NCBI RefSeq assembly: GCF_000516985.1
Contig: NW_006917094.1
Location: 4,109,833-4,173,832 of the forward strand
DNA: 64,000 nt
Reading direction: 5' to 3'
From: Pestalotiopsis fici W106-1
Lineage: Eukaryota; Ascomycota; Sordariomycetes; Amphisphaeriales; Sporocadaceae
In this document: one piece after another, positions 1 to 13,150 of the stretch
Layout of the letters: the number at the start of each line of letters is the position of its first letter
Numbering within the stretch: the first letter of the stretch is position 1
Notes under the pieces: generated by a model
Seen by the model: only the letters and a program-made list of their open reading frames with translations
Database searches by the model: none
Told to the model about the DNA's origin: nothing
Program-made: the position numbers and the translations under genes

Positions 1-462
1 GTTTTGGCAGTATCGTCCTTTCAAGCTTGTTATGCGGTACCTGAAATGTAAAGCCGGAGGCCGGCGCCCAACGTTACCAATTTGACGGGTCTGGACTGAG
101 AAAGAGATCAAATGGAGGGGCAATTGGGGGACATTTGGGCGCAGCGATTTTTGGGTCGCGAAAATCACCCCGCCATTGCGCACAGTTCCGACTCAGGCGT
201 CCCCCCGCCATTGCCTGCCTCTACACCACCTACATTAAAACATTGAGTCAAGGGTCTTCTGAACTTTGTCCTGTTCATGTTTGTCTGATCCTGCGCATTC
301 GCTGACTGTGACTCAGTATTTCGACTCACTTTCTTTTTCACGTTATTTTTGGTGTTGGTCTTTTCTTTTCCAAGTAGCCGCCGTTTCCTCCAGCTATTGA
401 GTCATCCTTGGAATTTTCCAAAGCGACACAGAATACTGCATCGTCAAATTCCTCCCGCAACC
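1..462. other. Upstream region of MetRS gene
   Basis: No gene was recognised in the first 288 bases. From 289 to 462 the frame of the downstream MetRS gene is open with no stop and no ATG, so this stretch is either ordinary 5' leader or an N-terminal extension read from a near-cognate codon (see findings). No clear TATA box is visible. Confidence 0.5.
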
Positions 463-2418
463 ATGGCGAATCCCAATGTCATTCTGCCTCAAAAGGGCAA
501 GAAGAACATCCTCGTCACATCTGCCCTCCCTTACGTCAACAATGTGCCTCACTTGGGCAACATTGATGGCAGTACACTCAGTGCCGACGTCTTTGCGCGA
601 TACAGCAAGCTGAAAGACCGACCGACTCTCTACATTTGCGGTACCGACGAGTATGGTACCGCAACCGAGACCAAGGCCCTCGAGACCAAGCAGACCCCTC
701 AAGAGCTCTGCGATGAGTTCCACGTCAAGCACAAGGCCATTTACGACTGGTTTGAGATTGGCTTTGACTACTTTGGCCGTACCACCACCGAGAAGCAGAC
801 CGAGATCGTCCAGGACATCTTCTTGAAGCTTTACAAGAACGGCTATCTTGAGGAGCGCACTACGACACAGCCCTACTGCGAGCACCCCGACCACAAGGCA
901 TTCTTGGCCGATCGTTTCGTCGAGGGAACCTGCCCAAAGTGCCAGTATGACGACGCCAGAGGTGACCAGTGCGACAAGTGCGGTAACCTGCTGGATCCCC
1001 TCGAGCTGATCAACCCCAAGTGCAAGGTTGACGGCACCACGCCCATTCCCAAAGATACCACGCACATTTTCCTGAAGCTCGACAAGTTGGCGCCCAAGAT
1101 TTCTGAGTGGTTCGAGAAGTCGAGCAAGGAGGGTCAGTGGTCATCCAACGGCATCAGTATCACAAAGTCCTGGTTGACTAGAGGCTTGGAGGGCCGAAGT
1201 ATCACCAGAGATTTGAAGTGGGGTGTGCCGGTGCCGCTGAAGGGCTTCGAGAACAAGGTTATTTACGTCTGGTTCGATGCTTGTATCGGCTACCCTTCGA
1301 TTACTGCCAACTACACATCCGAGTGGGAGCAGTGGTGGCGCAACCCTGACGATGTGAAACTGTACCAGTTCATGGGCAAGGACAACACACCCTTCCACAC
1401 GGTCATTTTCCCGGCCTCTCAGATGGGAACGGGTGACAAGTGGACTCAGCTCAACACGCTCTCCACAACCGAGTACCTCAATTACGAGACTGGAAAGTTC
1501 TCCAAGTCGAGAGGTGTCGGTGTCTTTGGAGACACTGCCCAGGAGATTGGCATTCCTCCTTCTGTCTGGCGATACTACCTCCTTTCCACTCGACCGGAGA
1601 CTGGCGACACCCAGTTCTTGTGGGCTGACTTTGTGGCGGCCAACAACAACGAACTGCTCGCCAACTTTGGTAACTTCTGTAACCGTGTGATCAAGTTCGT
1701 CAATGCCAAACTTGACGGTGTCATTCCCGAGTTCTCGGCTTCGTACAAGGACGAGACTTTTGACTTCCCCGCCTGGATCGAGGAAGTCAACACTGCGCTG
1801 AAGGAATACAATGATCTTCTGGAGGGAGTACACCTACGCGCCGGTGCCAAGAAGTTGATGGAGATTAGCTCCAAGGGCAACAACTTGCTGCAATATCGTC
1901 TGGACAATGCAGCCCTGGCTGAGCACCCCGAACGAACCAAGACCGTCATTGGTCTGGCCCTGAACTTGTGTAACCTCTTGGCGTCTGTTGCATCTCCTTA
2001 TATTCCGTCGACCTCGGAGTCCCTAGTGAAGCAGCTCAACACCAAGCTTGCATTCATCCCCGACACCTTCGAGGCTGAGGCATTGAAGCCTGGCCACAAG
2101 ATTGGCAAGGCCGCCTACCTCTTCTCGCGAATTGACGAGAAGAAGATTGTCGAGTGGAAGGAGAAATATGGTGGCACTCAGGCCTCCCGGGCCGCAGAGG
2201 AGGAGGCCAAGAAGAAGAAGCAGGAGGACAAGGAGCGCAAGAAGGCTCGCAAAGCCGAGAAGAAGGCCGCGGAAGCTGCCGCTGCCGCAAGCTCAGAACC
2301 TAAGATTGACGGAACGGTCAAGAACCTGCCAATTCGAGAAAAGATAATTGACAAGGAGGGTCCATTGACCACGGGGGCGAGCACCGTTGGGGAGTCGACT
2401 GCGCCGAAGACCGAGTAA
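463..2418 (+). CDS. MES1: Methionyl-tRNA synthetase, cytoplasmic
   Basis: Charges tRNA-Met with methionine (class I aminoacyl-tRNA synthetase) in the cytosol. The intronless 651-residue protein has the HIGH-type signature HLGN at residues 30-33, the KMSKS-type loop KFSKS at about 345-349, and a zinc-knuckle insertion with paired CxxC motifs at about 157-175. The anticodon-binding helical region follows. The C-terminal tail from about residue 579 is very rich in Lys, Glu and Ala, as in eukaryotic MetRS with an RNA-binding tail. I chose the ATG at 463 because it sits in a good context (accATGgcg) and is the first ATG in the frame; the frame stays open upstream to 289. The length fits a fungal cytosolic enzyme. 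A separate mitochondrial MetRS is expected elsewhere in the genome. Confidence 0.95.
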   Translation: MANPNVILPQKGKKNILVTSALPYVNNVPHLGNIDGSTLSADVFARYSKLKDRPTLYICGTDEYGTATETKALETKQTPQELCDEFHVKHKAIYDWFEIGFDYFGRTTTEKQTEIVQDIFLKLYKNGYLEERTTTQPYCEHPDHKAFLADRFVEGTCPKCQYDDARGDQCDKCGNLLDPLELINPKCKVDGTTPIPKDTTHIFLKLDKLAPKISEWFEKSSKEGQWSSNGISITKSWLTRGLEGRSITRDLKWGVPVPLKGFENKVIYVWFDACIGYPSITANYTSEWEQWWRNPDDVKLYQFMGKDNTPFHTVIFPASQMGTGDKWTQLNTLSTTEYLNYETGKFSKSRGVGVFGDTAQEIGIPPSVWRYYLLSTRPETGDTQFLWADFVAANNNELLANFGNFCNRVIKFVNAKLDGVIPEFSASYKDETFDFPAWIEEVNTALKEYNDLLEGVHLRAGAKKLMEISSKGNNLLQYRLDNAALAEHPERTKTVIGLALNLCNLLASVASPYIPSTSESLVKQLNTKLAFIPDTFEAEALKPGHKIGKAAYLFSRIDEKKIVEWKEKYGGTQASRAAEEEAKKKKQEDKERKKARKAEKKAAEAAAAASSEPKIDGTVKNLPIREKIIDKEGPLTTGASTVGESTAPKTE

Positions 2419-3256
2419 GCGTAGGATATTCGGTTACCAGGTAGAATACAATGAAGAAGTGGAATTTCACATTCGGACGGCATGGCGTTGAAGGGTTGAC
2501 TAAAGTAGAACGCGATACTTGAGATGGTATGGAACAAAAGAAGAGTGCCATTTTGTTGAGCATGGCGACTAGAGGGAACAGCGGCTGCGCGAATGAAATT
2601 ATTTTTTGGAAAACAGGTCATGTTTGGCATGTTCAACAAAATGTCTAGGAGTTTGAAATCGTTTGTTTTGCATCAAACCTCGGGGGTAAAAGATATTTAG
2701 GATGTTCTTTGGAAAATGCATTTTATGGCTTTGAATGACATGGCTTTCGTTGATAAAAAGGTACGGAACCACTGCAATCCTCGATTGATTCATCATGAAC
2801 AAGTTCCATCTGAGGCAATCGTCGTTCTTCCGAGCTCCTCAACGCTGAATGCCAATACTTGCAAAGTTCGACCCTGCCTCGAACTAATGTAGACATGGGA
2901 TGCACCTGCAGCTCGTTTCCCCGCAAAACGTCACCTCACACGACAAAAGGCCTCAGACGAGGGCCGTTTTTCCGTCATGGGCATGCATGTCATGTGGTGA
3001 ATGCAGGGTGGGAAAACAGGAACTATGTGTATACCTTCCCATATTGTGCAAGGCATGGGGGGAGACGTTTTCCAGCATGGGAAACTTCACCTGGATGGGG
3101 GTTCCCAACACCTTGGACTTGCCTTGATTCTTCCTCACTTCTAGTAGATGTTGTCTTAACTTTGACAGTTTTCTTCAAGTCAATAAAAAGTCTAGGCTCG
3201 AACAATACAGTTCTTTTCATCTTGTTAGACAGCGATCCCAAAGGAACAGGAACTTC
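2419..3256. other. Intergenic region, MetRS to GH92 gene
   Basis: No gene was recognised. The open frames here are short and compositionally non-coding. The stretch should hold the MetRS 3' UTR and the GH92 promoter and leader. Confidence 0.6.
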
Positions 3257-5829
3257 ATGATGGCTCGCCACTGGCTCTCACGAGCCGCTTCGTTGGCTGG
3301 CCTGGGGGTAATGCTACTGCTGTCTGAAGTCGTGGCAGACGCTCAAAAACCTGGCTATGATTTCGTTGATCCTCTTATTGGGACTCGCAACGGAGGTGAG
3401 CTGCCATTAGAAAGTTTCCAAAGAATGAGAGGATTCGTCGCTAACCCCATGCCCAAAGGTCATGTATTCGCCGGCGCAAGTCTGCCCTTTGGTATGCTCG
3501 TTGAAGCTCCTCTCAGCCCATCCATGCCACGAAACTAATGGCAGTAAAGGAATGGCAAAAGCAGTTGCCGATAGTACGGAGGATAATCAGGGTGGTTTTG
3601 CCTCCAACGACAGCCCGATATCCGGTTTCTCCCACATGCACGACTCCGGCACTGGAGGAGCACTGTCGCTGTAAGTCTCCATATGACATGATCCTCACTC
3701 GCAAGATTTCGCGTGACTGAAGCTCGGATGACAGTGGAAACTTTCCGATATTCCCATATCCTGGATGTCGAGGAGACGACATCAACGGGTGTGTTTTCCC
3801 AAAAGCTAACCGCTCCGTGGTACCTGTTATAAACAGTGTCTCTGCGCGTCCCGGATACTTTACTGTCGATCTCTTGTCCGGTGTCAGGGGCGAGATTACG
3901 GCGACGAACCACACGGCTCTGTACAAGTTCACCTTCTTCGGCAACGCCACTGGGAATGCGACCGTCGATGGTCCTCTCAGCCCCCTGTTTATTATCGATC
4001 TCACGGATCTCCCCAATACCAGGCAAAGTGGCTCGGCCGCGGTGAACCCCGAGACTGGAAGGATGACGGGGACTGGTCGATTTGAGCCGAGCTTTGGTCT
4101 GGGACAATACGATGCGTATTACTGTGCTGATTTCCGAGGGGCAACCATTCGCGATACTGGTGTCTTTATCAACACGCGGGCTGGCAACGATCCAAAGAAT
4201 ATCACCGTCGCCAAGGATAACAATAACCCCCCTCTGCCTGCTGGGACCTGGCTCTGGTTCGAAGCCTCTGGAAACGAGCCTGTCGAGATTATAGCGCGGG
4301 TGGGGGTCTCATTCATTAGTATTCAACAGGCTTGCTCGAACTCAGAGACTGAAGTGCCCGACTTTGACTTTGATGCCACGCTACAGGCAGCCGAACAGGT
4401 CTGGCGAGACAAACTGTCGATCATCAGCGTCGATGCTACGGATGTCGAGGACTCTCTCCAAACTATTTTCTGGAGCGGCGTTTATCGTGCCATGCTAAGT
4501 CCGCAAGACTACACCGGGGAGAATCCGCTGTGGGAGAGCGATGAGCCCTATTACGATTCGTACTATTGCATCTGGGACTCGTTTCGAAGCATACACCCAT
4601 TCATCACACTCATCGATACCCATTCCCAAACTCGAATGATTCGGTCTCTAATTGATATTTATCGTCATGAAGGGTATCTGCCAGACTGTCGCATGTCCTT
4701 GTGCAAGGGGTTTACGCAGGGAGGATCCAATGCCGACGTGGTGCTGGTCGATGCGTTCCTAAAGAATATCACCGAGGGCGTCGACTGGGATATCGGATAC
4801 GAAGCGCTGGTCAAGGACGCAGAAATCGAGCCGCAGGTGTGGGATCTCGAAGGCCGTGGCGGACTAAGAAGCTGGAAATCCCTTGGCTATATTCCTGCAG
4901 ACGACTTTGATCCAGATGGAAACGGACTATTCACCCGGAGCATCAGTCGAACGGTCGAGTATGCTTATAATGACTTTTGTATCGCTCAAATCGCCCAATC
5001 CCTGGGCAAGCAGGATGACTATGAAAAGTACCTCGGTCGCTCGCACAACTGGATCAACCTCTATAATCCGAGCCAGACATCTAGCATTAATGGCACCGAG
5101 ACTGGCTTTGCCGGCTTTCTGCAACCCAAATACCTCAACCAGACCTTCGGTGTCCAGGATCCCATCTTCTGCTCCCCGCTTCTCAATTTCGAGTCTTGCT
5201 ACTTGAACCCTGGCGGCCACGAAACATATGAGGGCAGCTCGTGGCTCTACACCTTTTTTGCGCCGCACGACCACGCAACCCTGATTGCTACGCTTGGCGG
5301 ACCCGACGAGTTTGTACGACGACTTGACTATTTACACGAGAGCGGTCTTTTATACATCGGTGACGAGCAGGCATTTCTACCCATCTTCCAGTATCACTAT
5401 GCCGGACGTCCTGGAAAGTCAGCTGCTCGCATCCACAGCTATATCCCATCCCAATTCAACACGTCGACTGCCGGCATACCCGGCAACGATGACTCGGGCG
5501 CCATGGGTTCCTTTGCAGCATTATCGATGCTAGGCATTTTTCCCAACCCAGGTCAAGATGTTTATTTTATTACCCCGCCATTCTTTCGTAAAATATCCAT
5601 TACAAATCAGCACACCGGCAAGGTGGCCACCATTCGTAATATTAACTTCGATTCTGCATATAATAATATCTATATACAGAATGCAACTCTAGACGGGGCT
5701 GACTATACTAAAAACTGGCTGACAAATGATTTTTTCCAAAAAGGAGGAACGCTGGAACTTGTACTCGGCCCAAAAGAAAATACAGCCTGGGGCCACGGCG
5801 CAAATGGGGTCCCTCCAAGCTATTCGTAA
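3257..5829 (+). CDS. Secreted GH92 alpha-1,2-mannosidase
   Basis: Exo-acting alpha-mannosidase of glycoside hydrolase family 92, expected to be extracellular and to trim mannose from N-glycans or fungal mannans. Exons: 3257-3395, 3459-3491, 3550-3670 and 3735-5829, giving 795 residues. The junctions restore the family's N-terminal block: DPLIGT, then NGGHVFAGASLPFGM across introns 1 and 2, then DSPISGFSHMHDSGTGG. All three introns are GT-AG; introns 1 and 2 have clear CTAAC and CTAAT branch sites. Residues 1 to about 29 form a signal peptide with a hydrophobic core (GLGVMLLLSEVV). The C-terminal half carries the (alpha/alpha)6-barrel sequences typical of the family, including the GNDDSGAMG motif. 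Many N-x-S/T sites fit secretion. The family call is firm; linkage specificity (alpha-1,2) is inferred from the usual fungal annotation. Confidence 0.92.
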
Positions 5830-5881
5830 AACAAAGTTAAAAAAAAATTATTCAATTAATACTTCAATTGAAAGAATACCG

Positions 5882-6277
5882 AAGAAACAGCACAAAGGTT
5901 GGGAGGGGATTTTTTACACTTACAGTTTTATGGTCCAGGATCTGGACCAGAGAAGAATGCCTGGCTTGCGCCATTCAAGACTTTAAAGTCTTGTGAATCT
6001 TTTTGAGCGGGGCTTCAGTAGACTGAAAGCCTGGTCGCTGGATCGGACTTAAGTCCATATTGTGAGGCGATTTGGACATCAGTCCGTTGACGTAAGTCGA
6101 AATTGGGTTGTGTGACGTGAGACGTAAGTCAGGTGTCGAGTTTTGAAATTGGCATAAAGCCGTAAATTGGTGATCGAGAAACTCCATGGCCGAAACCAGT
6201 GGAATCGAACCTTGAACCTGTGTATCTTAGTTAGCAAGATCTGTCAAGCTGCTGGCTTGACCTTTGTGCTGTTTCTT
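5882..6277. repeat. Short element with 18-bp inverted ends (MITE-like)
   Basis: The 18-mer AAGAAACAGCACAAAGGT at 5882-5899 is repeated perfectly in inverted orientation at 6260-6277, bounding about 396 bp. The interior contains repeated ACGTAAGTC motifs (about 6091 and 6123) and, on the minus strand near 6200, a perfect Pol III B-box-like sequence (GGTTCGATTCC). No protein is encoded and no clear target duplication is seen. It could be a MITE, a tRNA-derived SINE fragment, or a chance inverted repeat. The rest of 5830-6630 holds no gene I can support. Confidence 0.4.
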
Positions 6278-6630
6278 GGTTGAAGATCGAGAGTTTAAAC
6301 AGCTGTAACAGACTGCGCCTTACCATTGCTGGGGCAACTGCAAACGACACCTGCTGCTTGACCACAGCTGCCTTCAACCAAGGCAGGTACGGTAGGACCC
6401 TCGCACAGGGTATGCATAGTTTTGCACAGCGAAGAAAAAGGCGTCGAAAAAGGTATGCAACAGGACAGCAAACCACCGAATGTGCAGAAAATTGTCATCT
6501 TGTGGGTATGCATGGCTTCCTTGAAATCTAATGGTATTATTCCGTACATTTTTATCCATTCCTTAAACGCCATTGCATGCTATCTTCTTTCTCTCACTCC
6601 AAGTCAGCCCAGAGAGGAACCCTTATTGTA

Positions 6631-9600
6631 CTACATCATGATGCTATCAGCCTGCTCAAGCCAGATATTGGCAATGTCCTTGGTGAGACCGAGCCTAATC
6701 TTCTTGAGAATATCTGCTGAAGTGCTTCCCGCCACCACGCTTGTCCGCCAGTCCCAAGACCGCTTGATAGGTCCCTTGAGCACACCGCTCTCCCGGATGG
6801 ACTTGTGCAGCTGCGACGCCACCATGGAGCTGCCGGTCATGACAAAACTGCCGCCGAGAGACGTTGTCGATTTCTTCATCAGATCAGCTGGCGTTGATCC
6901 CTTGCCGTGACCAGAAGACATGACCATTTGGAAGAATGCATCTGCCGCCTCGTAAACCCTTGAGCCAACCGTTTGAATATCCTCGACCGCCTTCAAAAGG
7001 GTGTCGAGCTGGTCTTGGTTGAGCACAGTTGGCTTTTGATTCACAAAGACCGAAGCCTCACCCAGCAAAGCGAGGATAAAGTCTTCACTGACCACAGCAT
7101 CACGGGTATCATCGTACATGCCGCCTCGAATGTTGTCGTCGGCACTAGCGATAACGAAGGATAGCGCTGTTGCAGCTTGCTGACGTCGCGCCAGTGAATG
7201 CGAGTTGCCTTTGCCGTTGCCGTCTCGGAGCTCATAGAACTTTCGAAGTGTCGCATAACCACTCAACATCTTGCCCAACAGTTCAGCAGCTTCCAGATCC
7301 TGGAGTGCAAATTGTTCAAGCACAGTGGTACGCTCCTTCAGTATTGATCGCAGACGCTCGTCCAGCTCGCTTTCTGGCGGATACGTAGTGGATTCGGCAA
7401 GAGAAATCGACATGAGACCATTAAGCACATCTCGAATCTTACCGGGCCGGTGAGCTAGGGCATAGTACCAAAGCATGTCTCCAAACCGGTAGGTATCTTC
7501 CTTTAGTATGTCGCCGTATCGCTATGTGCCATTAGTTAGAGTCCACGGAACAACAAGAACAAATTTTACTCAATAGTACATACCTCAGCAGTATCCTCGG
7601 CAAAATTGATCATACCGAGCTGGTTGAGCAACGTCCACATCTTGTTGACTGTTTCCTGACTGTCTGGCTCAAGCTTGTCGAGGCTGCTCTGCAAAAGCTC
7701 ATTGACCAGCTCCTCAGACCGGGCCGCGTCGTCCATTCGCCCGACAACCTGCACAGCCAGTTCCCAGCCTTCCCTTGTAACATTCGTGGCAGTTCCATTC
7801 TTCTTGGGAATGCTACCAGTCAGCTGCTTGATCTCGTTTAGAGCACGTGCATATCGAATCAGAGTTGTATCCTTGATGCCATCCTTGTCTTTCGAGTCTG
7901 TAATTTGGTTGAACCCGAAAACTTCGAGATCGTCCTGGCTAAAAGTCTCAATGTCGATGAGATCGGCTTCAGGTACAGGCAACCATCGACCGAGTGATGC
8001 TATCTCGGCAACTGCAGATGCAACAGGGAGAGACCATGCCCGCAGAAAACCAATAATGCCCTCGACATTGCTCTCAAACACACACGCGATACAGACCTCG
8101 ACGGGGTCGATGGTGTTGAAATGAAAATCCGAATCCATGGCTGCACGGAAGGATAGAGCAAGACGGTCAAGCCAGTCGTCATCCCCGACCGGCGGAGCGC
8201 CCAGTGATTGGGACAGAGACAAGCCCAACTTGCGGTTGCTATGGCCATCATCCCACCATCCAAAGAGACCAACGGTTGCTTCGCACCAGTCTTGTGCTGC
8301 CGCTGTAATGGCTTCAGCTTCACCCACCAGAATAGAATAAAGTGACTGAAGTGCTTCATATATGTCCCATGGCAAGCGGCTCTCGGCTTTCCTTGCCAAT
8401 CCAGTGAGGGTGGGTTGAGGGCTAGCCAGATCAGCGTCAACGAAGCGATTCGCCGGTCGGTGAGGTCGGTCTTTGCCCTCAGCAAAGTTGATAAGGTTCT
8501 CCTTGGCTGCCTTTGCCTTGATACGGAAGAGAGTCCAGTCACTGCTACGGATGTCCCAATTCTCGTCCCGCATACCTGGACATATGTCCATAATCGAACA
8601 GACATCTTCAACAACCCGGTTAATGTTTGTCAAGACTTGACCGGTGTATGCGCGCTCAGCCCTTGTACCCTTCTTGACGCTTTCCCAATCTGCCCTTCTG
8701 AGTAGCGTAGCAGCAGCCTGAACATTGCCTCGAATCAAAGACATGTAGACGCCCTGCCAGAACAGACTATGCGCTGCTGGACAAGGAAGGTGATCCCTGA
8801 TGCTCAAAATCTGATTTCTGCTAGGATCATGGTACTCGTCCTGCCACTTGAATAGCACCAGTGGGAGAGGGATAACCTGGGATGCGCCGAATTGATTTCT
8901 GAGGGGAGCTGTGTGATGTATCCGGAATACCATGGAAGCGATCCAAGAAGCCTTCTCAAAGTCGGGTTGGTTGGGTCCGGGACCAACCTTGGCTTCGTGT
9001 TCCTGGTCATCTTTAGGTAGAAGGACATGGTACGGTTCCCACACATTGTCGACCAATTGTTCTGTTGCCATGGCCAGAGTATTGTCCAAGCGCTCTTCAT
9101 CGTCCTCAGCCCCGACGCCTTCATCGAATAGCTGGCTGATCATATCCTCGGTGGGTATGATCACTTCTGCTGGCTCGGTTATTCTGGCGTAACCCAATTG
9201 ACTGTAAAGATCTTTAGCGACCGATGCAAAATTGAACTCGCGTCGTGGACCTGAAATGGAGCGCATGGCGGATGCGCGAAAGATGTCGTCGGCTTCTCTC
9301 TGCATGCGTTCGGTTGCTGCAGGAAGGGCAATGTCCATATTGTCTACACCGAATGGGTCTCCCGAAGCTTCGGCAGCAATCTCTTGCAGAAGCTCTTCCT
9401 CAATGTCATAGTCGGCATCTTCCTCCTCCTCATCCTCGTATTCGTCGTCTTCTTCTCCTTCAGCGTCTTCCTCGTCCATCGGCTCGTTTTCAGAGTCCTG
9501 CTCGTCATCATACTCGGCGTCCACTTCCTCGTCGTCTTCGTCATGTTCTGCATCCTCATCAAGCTCCTCATCATCCTCCTCCTCCTCTTCTGAGTCGTCA

Positions 9601-10034
9601 AAATTCATCCCATAAGTTCCAGAACGAGGAGCTGGTAGCGCGTCATCCTCTTCGTCTGATTCGTCGCTAAGGTCATCCAGAATGGAATACGAGTGCTTGC
9701 TAAGCCCCGAAGGTTGTCCAAGGGCGCCTTTTCCACGGATCGAGCTGGCCAGAGGTCCTCTGCTGCGAGGCTTCATGGAACTTGATAGGTTGGGCCGTCC
9801 AAAGTTGGGCGGCTTGGGCTTGTTGGTCGAGCTTGCTGCAGTGCCAATGGAACTCTGCAGAAAAGATGGCGAGGGCTCGCCAGCTGGTGTGAAGGAGGGA
9901 GCAGACGACGGAGGCGGCGGTCCAGCAGGTGTCGTACTGGGATGCTCGCCAGTGAAGGAAAAGAGCGCGCTGGGAGCGCCTCGCTGATTGCGCTGCGGCG
10001 TCGCAGGGGAGCTCGGCTCGGTAAACTTGTACAT
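6631..10034 (-). CDS. NUP85: Nuclear pore complex protein Nup85
   Basis: Structural nucleoporin of the Y-shaped Nup84 (Nup107-160) scaffold complex. Reading the minus strand, exon 1 is 10034-7584 and exon 2 is 7521-6631, joined in phase 0 over a 62-nt intron (donor GTATGT, branch CTAAC, acceptor CATAG), giving 1113 residues. The N-terminus is Pro/Ser/Gly-rich and disordered, with a long Asp/Glu-rich tract at about residues 120-220. The remainder is an alpha-helical Nup85-type domain, with stretches such as SLFWQGVYMSLIRGNVQAA and DWCEATVGLFGWWDDG that match the fungal family as I know it. The C-terminal exon is also helical. The acidic tract is typical of filamentous-fungal Nup85 and is low-complexity. 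I am fairly sure of the assignment; another ACE1-type nucleoporin is the main alternative. Confidence 0.82.
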
Positions 10035-11648
10035 GACCGCGACTGGAATGTTGATTCAATTGAAATTCCTTGCTGGCAAATTTCGGTCTTGCCAGCACAG
10101 CGCCCCGTCAAATTTGCCAAAGCCTGCAGGGTCGTACCAGAAGCTCCACGTAGAGGGGGGAAATGGTATTCGTGGGTCCAATCGGTCGTGTTGAGCGTGG
10201 TGGCTGCTCAAGCGGCCATATCAAAACTGAAAGGCTGAGATGTGAAATTTATCGATTCGCGTTTGTCGCGAAAAGACAAGCTCCAGTTGCTAGGCTAGGC
10301 TAAGGTAGCAAGCAGCCTGCCGCCTTGGGAACGACCCATTCATTGGGCGAACGACCCCCAGTTGTTCAAAGCTCCAAATTGGAGGCCGTGCACGAGCCAG
10401 CCATTTCTTTTCAGCTTTTGCTTTGTGTTTCACACGAAATACTTCCTACTTGCCTACGTACTTGTTGGTTGGTGTTTGCTTTGATGAAAGAGTCTTTGAT
10501 CCAATAATTTCAATGTCGCGAATATGTATCAAGCGCTCTTATATCAGTATAGATCTTTACTCTACGCATGAATCTTGAATTTCTCCCTCAAGTTCATCTA
10601 GATGGGTGATTTGCATTTGTCCCTGCATCTGAAAGACAAATGGATAGCTTTGAAGACTCAAGACTCTTATACATCTAGTTTGAGCATTCTTAATCACTTT
10701 TATAGACTTTTGAGCCTAATCTTGATTTGATGTCGTGGTTAGAGTGGTTGCATGAGTATATTAGAATGGTTTTTAGACCGGGTATTTATACCTATAAGAG
10801 CATTTATAGTAAATGGATGGAGTCGCACAATGCCGTGCTCAGCGTGTGGGTATAAAGCCAAATGACCGAGAAGTTCCCGCGGCCCAAGAGTAGTTCCCTT
10901 GGTAATGATAATGAGTCAGACGGTGAGATTGAGATTATGGATACGATACCAAGTAAAATAGTAGCACTTATCCGGACGGAGACGGAGATCATCCCTGTCA
11001 CGTTATGAGCTTGAGTCGGCAGGGCCGGTCTTTCGCAGATATCTCGCAATTCATCGGGCTAGATTTCTTAGGACATTGGGCATGGAGATAGGCACTATCA
11101 GCGCGCCGCTGACTAACAAGATGTAATTACCAGACATGCACCGTATGGTCCATTATTCTTTTGGGTAAATGTCAGTATTGTTCACGGCTCAAACAACTCA
11201 TTGCCAGCAAGCAAGAGGCCACATTATATAGTGTATGTAGCTGAGTTTAGTAATGAATGAGACCAGTTATTGGCCGCGTTTAAGGGAGATAAGACAGTAA
11301 AGTGACATCAGTTTTGCCGTTCAAACATCGGCCCCGCCAATTGAACGAACTGAGCAAAGTAGGAAAGCTTTCCCTTGGGTGGGGTGCCCAGTCCAGTATC
11401 TCCGCACCAAGCAGACAAACGGCAGTGCTCCCGGGCAGTTACGTTAGCTCTAGGCTGAATGAAGAGCTACAACTTTAATGCTAGCTTCCGATCCGGCGAC
11501 ATCATCTCGACTTTCTCTTTTGCCAAACCTATAAATCCAACTTTCCCGAGGCACCGTGCTCTGTGCATTGCTTTTGAAATTTCTCCAACCAATCTCTTCT
11601 TTTTCTTCCTTCATTACTTGCCTCGTATCATAGCTCATACTTCACACA
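10035..11648. other. Divergent intergenic region, NUP85 / FDH
   Basis: No gene was recognised. It holds the divergent promoters of NUP85 and the downstream dehydrogenase. A TATA-like CTATAAAT lies at about 11529-11536, roughly 115 bases before the dehydrogenase ATG, followed by a pyrimidine-rich leader. The stretch 10500-10800 is moderately AT-rich without obvious repeats. Confidence 0.5.

Positions 11649-13150
<1,502 letters not shown>

Noticed and set aside
394..1833. Minus-strand frames of 223 and 230 codons opposite MetRS.
   Set aside because: Shadows of the MetRS reading frame, without motifs of their own.
6185..6290. Minus-strand tRNA gene suggested by a perfect B-box (GGTTCGATTCC).
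   Set aside because: The T-stem pairs at only about two positions, no A-box fits, the anticodon loop lacks T33, and no 7-bp acceptor stem can be formed. At most it is a tRNA-derived fragment.
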